Positions 6,455 to 12,271 of a stretch of 18,127 nt of DNA are shown here, piece by piece (within the stretch, counting starts at the first letter, position 1; every line of letters starts with the position of its first letter). The position numbers and the translations under genes were made by a program. The stretch is taken from NCBI GenBank assembly GCA_002323535.1, contig DCQT01000006.1:1-18127 (forward strand), given 5' to 3'. Source of the DNA: Bacteriovoracaceae bacterium UBA1511. GTDB lineage: Bacteria > Bdellovibrionota > Bacteriovoracia > Bacteriovoracales > Bacteriovoracaceae. The notes under the pieces were generated by a model. It was given only the letters and a program-made list of their open reading frames with translations, had not been told where the DNA came from and did no database searches.

Positions 6455-6802
6455 ATGGCGAGAGTAAAAAGAGGCTTTAAGGCCAGAAGAAGAAGAAACA
6501 AAATATTGAAACTTGCAAAAGGTTTCCACTTTGACAGAAGAACGAAATATCGTCACGCTGTCCAGACAGTTGAAAGAGCACTTCATTATGCTTATATCAA
6601 CAGAAGAAAGTTTAAAAGAGATATGAGAAAGCTTTGGATCGTTCGAATCAATGCCGCTTCAAGACTTTTTGACCTTTCTTACTCCAAATTAATTGGAGGA
6701 TTAAAATCCAAAGGGATTGAAATCAACAGAAAAATGTTAGCAGAATTGGCCGCTAGAGATATTGACGGTTTTAAAGCTCTCGTTGAGTCTGCAAGAAAAT
6801 AA
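6455..6802 (+). CDS. rplT: 50S ribosomal protein L20
   Basis: L20 is an early-assembly protein of the large subunit and binds 23S rRNA domain II. The 115-residue product starts MARVKRGFKARRRRNKILKL, as in the family, followed by AKGFHFDRRTKYRHAVQTVE, then a WIVRINAASR block, YSKLIGGLKSKGIEINRKML and the terminal LAARDIDGFKALVE. Length is normal. ATG 6455 is chosen over the upstream TTG 6437 because AAGGAG (6441-6446) sits about 8 nt before the ATG and every L20 starts MARVKR. The gene follows rpmI by 80 bp and ends 29 bp before a strong terminator. Autoregulation by L20 is typical of the family. Confidence 0.98.
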   Translation: MARVKRGFKARRRRNKILKLAKGFHFDRRTKYRHAVQTVERALHYAYINRRKFKRDMRKLWIVRINAASRLFDLSYSKLIGGLKSKGIEINRKMLAELAARDIDGFKALVESARK

Positions 6803-6831
6803 AAATCAAAAAATTTACTCTTAAATACTTT

Positions 6832-6861
6832 AAAGCCCGGATTTTTTCCGGGCTTTTTTTT
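6832..6861 (+). terminator. Intrinsic terminator of rpmI-rplT
   Basis: Nine-bp stem AAAGCCCGG (6832-6840) and CCGGGCTTT (6848-6856) with loop ATTTTTT, followed by a T run (6854-6861). It abuts the stop codon of the convergent protease gene (6860-6862). On the minus strand the stem is the same but the T tract is only three bases, so it is mainly a plus-strand terminator, possibly bidirectional. Confidence 0.88.
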
Positions 6862-7717
6862 AAAGCTCCTCGAAGTGTTGATGCACAAGCTCACCGTTTT
6901 CGAAATGTTCACAAAGCCCATTCGGTAAAAGCTTGATAACCCCTCGAACTACCTTATTATTTTTTTTGACATTTTTGGCGGAGGCGATTTTCGAAGGAAT
7001 TAAAGATAATGAGGACCCAGTTGAGCTATATATTGATTGGATAGCATTTTTATCAATATTGTAAAGCTCTCTTTCAACAGTAAATGTAGATAGTGTTGGT
7101 TGCATAATTGAGTCTACGAGAAAACTTTGGTGTCCAAGCCCTAAAAAATGTCCAATCTCGTGCAAAAGAATTGAGCTAAGGTCATACTCATCAGGTGAGG
7201 CAGAATCCAGATTTGTGAAGTAGGAAAATTGAGAATTGTTATTTAAGATTATATCACCGTGAACGAGCTCTAGGTCACCCTCCTCATTTCTAATACCAAA
7301 GTACTGCGTAATGGCCAAAGCAAAGCTATCTTGATCCGGAAACCATGAGTCACTTACATATATGCCAAAAGTATTATCTGAGCCGTAATCTTCGAGGTCA
7401 ACTGGCTCAAAATTGGACACCGTCTGTGGGTTTTCTTTTATTAATTTTTTTCCAGAGATGGAGTTGTTCCACTCTGAAATTATTTGATTTATTTGAGTCT
7501 GGTCATCTAAATAAAATTCCAAAATTCTGTCGCTAATTTTTAATTCAATACCTTGGTTACCTAGTGCGCTTGTTGGCCATTTTGATATTGCATTTACAGT
7601 TGAGGTGTTTGTCTTATCGTTTGAAACTGAGTTTTCTCCATTAAATTCCGAGTTGTTACATGAAAATAACAAAATCATAGAAATATATGGAATTATCAAC
7701 TTAATGTGATTTCTCAT
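6860..7717 (-). CDS. Matrixin-like zinc metalloprotease, predicted lipoprotein
   Basis: This is a predicted secreted, lipid-anchored peptidase. Residues 1-20 form a short lipoprotein signal (Lys/His-Arg start, hydrophobic YISMILLFSC, lipid-bearing Cys20), followed by a Ser/Asn/Thr-rich linker to about residue 45. The catalytic helix is LLHEIGHFLGLGH (184-196), which is HEXXHXXGXXH with zinc ligands H186, H190 and H196 and catalytic E187. SIMQP at 203-207 supplies the Met-turn Met205. The arrangement fits the matrixin/M10 metzincins; the upstream segment around 117-160 looks like their calcium/zinc-binding beta region. About 50 residues after the domain (a basic KNVKKNNK stretch) do not match anything I know. 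There is no obvious cysteine-switch prodomain. The gene converges on rplT across the shared terminator. Role by inference: degradation of extracellular or, in a predator, prey protein. Confidence 0.85.
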   Translation of the reverse strand: MRNHIKLIIPYISMILLFSCNNSEFNGENSVSNDKTNTSTVNAISKWPTSALGNQGIELKISDRILEFYLDDQTQINQIISEWNNSISGKKLIKENPQTVSNFEPVDLEDYGSDNTFGIYVSDSWFPDQDSFALAITQYFGIRNEEGDLELVHGDIILNNNSQFSYFTNLDSASPDEYDLSSILLHEIGHFLGLGHQSFLVDSIMQPTLSTFTVERELYNIDKNAIQSIYSSTGSSLSLIPSKIASAKNVKKNNKVVRGVIKLLPNGLCEHFENGELVHQHFEEL

Positions 7718-7741
7718 ACTGTCCTGGTCGGGTATGAGGTA

Positions 7742-7757
7742 TTTTACTTGAGTAAAA
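7742..7757. promoter_or_regulatory. Palindrome upstream of the metalloprotease gene, possible operator
   Basis: TTTTACTTGAGTAAAA has perfect 7-bp arms (7742-7748 and 7751-7757) around TG. It lies 25-40 bp upstream of the protease start. A minus-strand TACAAT -10-like box (7768-7773) lies just upstream, so the dyad would fall around the transcription start. An operator is plausible and not proven. Confidence 0.35.
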
Positions 7758-7817
7758 AGATTGGTGAATTGTAATTTGTTAACTAATTAATATTACGCAT
7801 TTAAGGGAAATGGGCAC

Positions 7818-7848
7818 AAAAAAAGCGACATGGAAAAATGCCGCTTTT
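7818..7848 (-). terminator. Intrinsic terminator of the transaldolase gene
   Basis: Read on the minus strand, AAAAGCGGCAT (7848-7838) pairs with ATGTCGCTTTT (7831-7821) through an 11-bp stem containing one G-U pair, with a six-base loop. The T tract continues to 7818, seven T in all. It follows the transaldolase stop by 23 bp. The G-U pair becomes an A-C mismatch on the plus strand, which indicates the minus orientation. Confidence 0.82.
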
Positions 7849-7871
7849 AAATAGTCTTTATTTAATTCTTG

Positions 7872-8510
7872 TTACTGTAGTCCAGCATCTTTGAGAAATT
7901 GATCAAGCCCTTTTTCGGTTAGTGGGTGTCCATATAGGGACTTGAGGACTTTGTAAGGCATCGTGCCAACATCAGATCCAACTATGGCTGCATCCCTGAC
8001 ATGTGTAGCGTGCCGTATTGATGCGGCCAAAATTTTTGTTTGATAACCGTAATTATCATAAACTGTACGAATTTCTTCAATGAGACCCATTCCGTCATGA
8101 CCGACGTCATCTAATCTGCCTATGAATGGTGAAATGTAAGTTGCTCCGGCTTTTGCTGCTATCAATGCCTGGTTCACAGAAAAGCAAAGCGTAACATTTG
8201 TTTTGATCTTCTTTTCAGATAGTTCCTTGCATGCAGCAAGACCGTCGATTGTTAAAGGTAGTTTAATAACTACATTTGGGTGTATTTCGGATAGTGATGC
8301 TGCTTCCTTAAGCATTCCGTCTTTGTCTGTCGATAATACCTCTGCAGAGATTGGCCCATCAATCAATTTTACTATGTCGTGAATTACATCATGCTGGGAT
8401 CTTCCCGTTTTAGCAATCAAGCTAGGGTTTGTTGTTACGCCATCTACAATTCCCCACTTGGACGCCTCTTTAATTTCTTCTATATCTCCTGTGTCAATAA
8501 AAAATTCCAT
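7872..8510 (-). CDS. tal: Transaldolase, small TalC/FSA subfamily
   Basis: Class I aldolase of the non-oxidative pentose phosphate pathway, moving a dihydroxyacetone unit from sedoheptulose-7-phosphate or fructose-6-phosphate. At 212 residues it belongs to the short decameric TalC/FSA group. Visible motifs: FIDTGDIEEIKEA (residues 4-16), GVTTNPSLIAKTG (24-36), ISAEVLS (54-60), VVIKLPLT (80-87) with Schiff-base Lys83, KTNVTLCFS, and YISPFIGRLDD. The Glu in SAEV and the Phe in SPFIGR match transaldolases; fructose-6-phosphate aldolases have Gln and Tyr there, so transaldolase activity is favoured. ATG 8510 has GAGGAGAT a suitable distance upstream. The gene is single, with its own terminator, divergent from the coiled-coil protein gene. 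Confidence 0.93.
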   Translation of the reverse strand: MEFFIDTGDIEEIKEASKWGIVDGVTTNPSLIAKTGRSQHDVIHDIVKLIDGPISAEVLSTDKDGMLKEAASLSEIHPNVVIKLPLTIDGLAACKELSEKKIKTNVTLCFSVNQALIAAKAGATYISPFIGRLDDVGHDGMGLIEEIRTVYDNYGYQTKILAASIRHATHVRDAAIVGSDVGTMPYKVLKSLYGHPLTEKGLDQFLKDAGLQ

Positions 8511-8611
8511 TACTATATCTCCTCAGTTTTGCTTACAATACATACAAAGATCATATGCGGCAAATTAGTCAAATGGACACGAATTAAGTTGAATTTAGGC
8601 ATAATTAAATA

Positions 8612-9319
8612 ATGAGGTGGAGTGTCTTATTTTTTCTTGGACTGGTGAGTTTAAATAGTCTTGGTTTAGATGACTATTCTCATTTTTACGGTCGTGTCAC
8701 AGACGTGTCTGATGATGGAAGAATCTTACGAGTTAACACAGAAAATAAAAATATAAAGCTTTTTAGGGCAGGGGATGTTGTCAACTTTAGGTTAACTAAA
8801 AATGTCGATGGTGATGATTGTATTGGTTATGTAAGGGATATAGACGGAGATTATTTAGTCTACTCGGTCACAAGCTATGCAGCATGTTCTATACAGGGTG
8901 AAAGGTTACGAGTTGGAACCCTTATTAAGTTAGAATCTAAGCAATTATTTGAAAGAATAAATGATGCACTTGTTTTTCGAGATGTCCTTCAAAAGAGAAA
9001 GGATGATTTTCTTTTGCAGTTAAACGAGGTTAACCAGTGGCTATGGAGCTTCCGAGAGCAAAAGCTTAAAGAGGTAGCTAAGTTTGATCAAGAAATAGAA
9101 GAAATTAAATTAAAGAAATTCAAGGCCGTTTCAAATTTAAATATTAAGAGAAAGGACTATCTTCACCTTCAAAGAGAGTTAAAGTTTCGTCTTGATGAGC
9201 TGGATCGAGACATAGAGTTTTATAGAATTCAAAATTCTAGAGTGCTTAGAGACCGCTGGGCGAAGGATCGAGACCTTGGGATTCAGACACTACAACCGCA
9301 CAAAAAAGTTATTGAGTGA
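8612..9319 (+). CDS. Secreted hypothetical protein with C-terminal coiled coil
   Basis: I do not recognise this 235-residue protein. Residues 1 to about 18 form a signal peptide (MRW start, hydrophobic LFFLGLVSL) with likely cleavage before LDDYSH. About residues 24-108 look like a beta-rich domain (alternating short hydrophobic strands, GRVTDVSDDGRILRVNT, RAGDVVNFRL, YVRDIDGDYLVYSV) with two Cys (69 and 92) that could form a disulphide in the periplasm. Residues about 110-220 are a long charged helix rich in Lys, Glu, Arg and Leu, with heptad-like spacing, predicted as coiled coil. ATG 8612 is the first start after an AT-rich promoter-like gap divergent from tal. The last 11 bp overlap the end of the convergent recombinase-fold gene. 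A structural or assembly role in the periplasm is a guess from architecture only. Confidence 0.72.
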   Translation: MRWSVLFFLGLVSLNSLGLDDYSHFYGRVTDVSDDGRILRVNTENKNIKLFRAGDVVNFRLTKNVDGDDCIGYVRDIDGDYLVYSVTSYAACSIQGERLRVGTLIKLESKQLFERINDALVFRDVLQKRKDDFLLQLNEVNQWLWSFREQKLKEVAKFDQEIEEIKLKKFKAVSNLNIKRKDYLHLQRELKFRLDELDRDIEFYRIQNSRVLRDRWAKDRDLGIQTLQPHKKVIE

Positions 9320-10265
9320 TGTAAGTTTGTTCGTAGGCATCTTCTGAGTAAAAGAAACTATCCGAAATGTTTGTGAATCTATTAAGGCTATAAGATGGTG
9401 CCACTCCCATCCACTCTTTAATTGTTTGTGTTGGTGTATTGAGGTTTATCCAGCGGCAAATTGCTGCTTCTCTTAGTTTTTTTGGCGTGGCATTTGCGTC
9501 GATTTTCCCTCTGATATCCTCAAAGATGATCTCAATTCCTCGAGGTGAAAGACCTCCTGATAGAATTCGGTGTGGATTAGCGTTAAATAATGCTTGGGAA
9601 AAGGATATTTTTGAATGAATTTTCCCTCGATTAAGGTTCACGACATATTTATTAAGTATTTCCATGAGGTAGTTTGGAAGGTTCACTGTATAAGGGTCGC
9701 GTTTTTTGTGTGTCACCATAACTCTGCAATTTTCCTCATCGATTATGACATCCTCCAATTGCAGTTCACTGAGTTGTGATACTTTTAAACCACCAAAAAA
9801 TATAAGACAAAAAATAACTTGGTTTCGTTGAGCAATCAGCGTTGGAAGCCCATCGTCTGAGTGCTTTACTTCTTCACAAAGATATCTCCACCAAGTAATT
9901 GTTTCTCCAAAGTCAGTTGGCTTTGGCACGTCTACGAATTTAGGGGAGGCGGGAATTTTTCGAACGGGGTTCTCCTGAATAAAGCCGTTTATAAGAAGAA
10001 AATCGTAGAAAAGTCTTAAAGTTTGGACTCTTCTTCTTCTTGAATTATCACTGTTGTATTTAACTTGCAGGTATTTACCATAATCAAGTACGTGCTGAAG
10101 ATCGGTTCTTTTTAATTGATCATTTTTTTGAAACGTCTCTAAGTACCCTCTGTAACAGTCAAGGTCTGTTTTGTAGTTTTTTACTGTGTTTGCTGTTTTC
10201 CCTTGTTCTTTGAGTCTGTCTAGAAACTGGGCCACAAGATGAGTTAAAGAGGGGTCATTTTGCAT
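9309..10265 (-). CDS. XerC/D-like tyrosine recombinase-fold protein lacking catalytic residues
   Basis: The 318-residue protein has both domains of a tyrosine recombinase. An N-terminal SAM-like DNA-binding domain occupies about residues 5-100 (family-typical TANTVKNYKTDLDCYRGYL and FYDFLLINGFIQENP). A catalytic-type domain follows at about 120-300. The active-site positions align without gaps: Arg I is K161 in FFGGLKVSQL (family G-L-R-x-S-E-L), the beta-hairpin Lys is K187/K188, His II is K263 and Arg II is R265 in PKKLREAA (family H-x-L-R-H), His/Lys III is V288 in WMGVAPS (family LGH), and the nucleophile Tyr is F297 in NRFTNI. Only the hairpin Lys and Arg II remain, so strand cleavage is not expected; DNA binding could persist. 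ATG 10265 follows AGGAGC. The frame is intact and coding-like, arguing for function rather than decay. Confidence 0.85.
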   Translation of the reverse strand: MQNDPSLTHLVAQFLDRLKEQGKTANTVKNYKTDLDCYRGYLETFQKNDQLKRTDLQHVLDYGKYLQVKYNSDNSRRRRVQTLRLFYDFLLINGFIQENPVRKIPASPKFVDVPKPTDFGETITWWRYLCEEVKHSDDGLPTLIAQRNQVIFCLIFFGGLKVSQLSELQLEDVIIDEENCRVMVTHKKRDPYTVNLPNYLMEILNKYVVNLNRGKIHSKISFSQALFNANPHRILSGGLSPRGIEIIFEDIRGKIDANATPKKLREAAICRWINLNTPTQTIKEWMGVAPSYSLNRFTNISDSFFYSEDAYEQTYITQ

Positions 10266-10282
10266 TGTTCTTGCTCCTGGAT

Positions 10283-10378
10283 AACGACTGTCATTCTAGC
10301 TAGTTGGTAGGGTAACTTCAACTAATTTTAGGGCCTCTTAAGTTTATAAAATTCGTGGAAAATCTTACAACAGTCGTT
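10283..10378. repeat. 9-bp inverted repeat flanking the divergent Xer-like/rnc intergenic region
   Basis: AACGACTGT (10283-10291) and ACAGTCGTT (10370-10378) are perfect inverted copies 78 bp apart. Each lies in the 5' region of one divergent gene, 18 bp before the Xer-like ATG and about 53 bp before rnc ATG 10431. Between them is AT-rich sequence with a -10-like TATAAAAT (10345-10352). They could be paired sites for a shared regulator. Confidence 0.45.
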
Positions 10379-10430
10379 GATAAGGGGGCTGATAGGTGAT
10401 AAATACCAGAAAAAATTAGACGGATTAAAA

Positions 10431-11276
10431 ATGAAGACGACCTCCTTTCAAAATAGTGAAGAAACTCACAAGACATATCTGTCTAGGTCTATTTTTAACC
10501 AAAAAGAATTCAATACTTTAGACAGTCAATCCGTTAAAGATCCAAAAAATTATATTCAAGAATTAATTAATTCTCTTCCAGAGTTCAAACAAATTGCAGA
10601 AGGAATGTTTTGGTCTGATGAAAGAGTCCCAAGGGAAAAGTTAATTGAGGCTTGGACTCATAAATCATTTCTTAATGAGCTAGGTGACACTTTTTTTCCT
10701 AGCTATGAAAGATGGGAATTCCTCGGTGATTCAGTATTTGGAAACTATATTACAGAGCGGCTATTTAATAAATTTGAACATAAAAATGAAGGACACTTAA
10801 GTAAATTAAAAAGCCAATTAGTATCAGGAGATACAATGGCAGAGTTGGCCACCGCAATTGACCTTGATAGATTAATAATTCTTGGCAAAGGTGAAGTTAA
10901 TCGAGAATCTTTCAGGAATCGTGCCCTTCTTTCAGATATATTTGAAGCGACAATTGGAGTGATTTCTCACTTCTTACCAAGGCAAGATGTATTAAACTTT
11001 CTAGATAGAGTAGTGTGCCACCATGAAAGCGTAAAAGGCACTAGCTTTTATAATGAAGAGACATTACTTAAAAAAGAAGTAAAAGGCGAGCTTCAAGAAA
11101 TAACGATGAAGCGTTTTAAAATCTTACCTGATTATCAAAGCAAAGAAACTTCAAAAGGTTATGAAGTAAACCTGTTTATTGATGGCAAGCTGTATGGACA
11201 TCAATTTCACCAATCAAAAAAAATGGCACAAAAACTATGTGCTCAAGAGGCGATAAAACAATTAACTTTTAAATAA
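10431..11276 (+). CDS. rnc: Ribonuclease III
   Basis: RNase III cleaves double-stranded RNA, mainly rRNA precursors and structured mRNAs. The signature ERWEFLGDSV and the LLSDIFEATIG block provide the four metal-binding acids; numbered from the TTG at 10377 they are E114, D118, D187 and E190, and all are present. A double-stranded RNA-binding domain covers about the last 70 residues (KGELQEITMKRF, then LYGHQFHQSKKMAQKLCAQEAIKQL). ATG 10431 gives 281 residues, longer than the usual 220-230, because about 40 unrelated polar residues precede the nuclease domain. An upstream TTG (10377) would add 18 more but has no Shine-Dalgarno sequence and overlaps the inverted repeat; ATG has a weak GGA 6-7 nt upstream. 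era follows by 26 bp, the known rnc-era order. Confidence 0.95.
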   Translation: MKTTSFQNSEETHKTYLSRSIFNQKEFNTLDSQSVKDPKNYIQELINSLPEFKQIAEGMFWSDERVPREKLIEAWTHKSFLNELGDTFFPSYERWEFLGDSVFGNYITERLFNKFEHKNEGHLSKLKSQLVSGDTMAELATAIDLDRLIILGKGEVNRESFRNRALLSDIFEATIGVISHFLPRQDVLNFLDRVVCHHESVKGTSFYNEETLLKKEVKGELQEITMKRFKILPDYQSKETSKGYEVNLFIDGKLYGHQFHQSKKMAQKLCAQEAIKQLTFK

Positions 11277-11302
11277 TTAACCCAATATAAAAAGGAAAAA
11301 AT

Positions 11303-12271
11303 ATGCTTATCGAACATCAACATCCACACAATAGATCAATAACAGCTTCGGTTATCGGTGCTCCTAACGTTGGGAAAAGTTCGCTAATTAATTATTTACT
11401 TGGGACTGACTTAAGTATTGTTACTCATAAAGCTCAGACTACAAGAAATAGATTCCAGTGTGTATTTACCGTTGACCACACAGAGATTATTCTCATTGAT
11501 ACTCCTGGTTTTCATCAGTCATCTATAGAAATAAATAAAAGAATGAATGAGCAAGCTCGAGAGGGTGCAGAAGGTGCAGATATTAACCTTTTGTTAATTG
11601 ATCTGACTAAAGAGTTGTTGCCACAATTTGAAAACATTAAGAATCACATCAAGAAAGAATTAAATGAAACATGGGTTGTTTTTACTAAGGCTGACAAGTT
11701 TGGTGAACTTGATGAACAAGAGATGTTACCTCTCGTTGAAAAAGCTCGCGAAATTCATCCAAATATCGTGAAGTATTTTGTATTAAGCGCAAAGACAGGT
11801 GACAATATGCATGAGCTTATTGGCGCCTTGTGTGACAAAGCACCAGAAGGCCCACACTTATATAACAAGGGCCAAATTTCTAATAAGCACGTTCGTTTTT
11901 TTATTGCTGAATATGTAAGACAGCAAGTATTTGAACTTCTTAATGAAGAACTTCCTTATGAGGTTGCAGTAACAGTAGATGAGTACGAGGATTTCAGAAG
12001 AAAGCCTGACTCGAAAATTGGTGCAAGTATTCAAGCGACAATACATGTAAACAGACCTTCCCAGAGGGCCATTGTCGTTGGCTCAAAGGGGTCAATGATT
12101 AAGGAAATTGGGATCAGGGCCAGAAAGAAAATAGAGGATTTAATTGGATCACAGGTAGGTCTTAAACTTCACGTAAAAGTTTCTCAGCGTTGGTTTAAAA
12201 ATAATTTTATTTTAGAAGAACTTGGTTTACCAAGAGCAGAAAACTCCAATCGAGTTTGGAGGGCAAAATAG
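11303..12271 (+). CDS. era: GTPase Era
   Basis: Era binds the 3' end of 16S rRNA through a KH domain and acts in 30S maturation, cycling with GTP. Motifs: G1 GAPNVGKS (19-26), G2 region TTRNR (46-50), G3 DTPG (66-69), G4 TKAD (128-131, Thr replacing the usual Asn of NKxD), G5 SAK (162-164). The type II KH domain has VVGSKGSMIKEIG (258-270) and ends with KLHVKVSQRWF, as in other Era proteins. The 322 residues are slightly above the typical 300, with a short extra tail. ATG 11303 follows AAGGA. The stop TAG (12269-12271) shares its G with the GTG start of der, so translation is probably coupled. Confidence 0.97.
   Translation: MLIEHQHPHNRSITASVIGAPNVGKSSLINYLLGTDLSIVTHKAQTTRNRFQCVFTVDHTEIILIDTPGFHQSSIEINKRMNEQAREGAEGADINLLLIDLTKELLPQFENIKNHIKKELNETWVVFTKADKFGELDEQEMLPLVEKAREIHPNIVKYFVLSAKTGDNMHELIGALCDKAPEGPHLYNKGQISNKHVRFFIAEYVRQQVFELLNEELPYEVAVTVDEYEDFRRKPDSKIGASIQATIHVNRPSQRAIVVGSKGSMIKEIGIRARKKIEDLIGSQVGLKLHVKVSQRWFKNNFILEELGLPRAENSNRVWRAK

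Noticed and set aside
6320..6586. 88-residue minus-strand open frame over rpmI/rplT
   Set aside because: Antisense to two conserved ribosomal proteins and their gap; no supporting features.
6679..6921. 80-residue minus-strand open frame over the rplT end and terminator
   Set aside because: It runs through the terminator and two confirmed genes; no plausible start signal.
8511..8611. Divergent promoters for tal and the coiled-coil protein gene
   Set aside because: AT-rich with -35-like pieces such as TGGACA and TTGACT, but no -10 at proper spacing on either strand that I could defend.
8379..8612. 77-residue plus-strand open frame over the tal start
   Set aside because: It overlaps the conserved N-terminus of transaldolase and its Shine-Dalgarno sequence on the other strand; low-complexity translation.
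9309..10378. Integrative element with an integrase and attachment sites
   Set aside because: The recombinase-fold protein lacks catalytic residues, there is no cargo, and the inverted repeat lies between divergent leaders rather than at element borders.
11858..12046. 62-residue minus-strand open frame inside era
   Set aside because: Shadow of the Era linker and KH domain.
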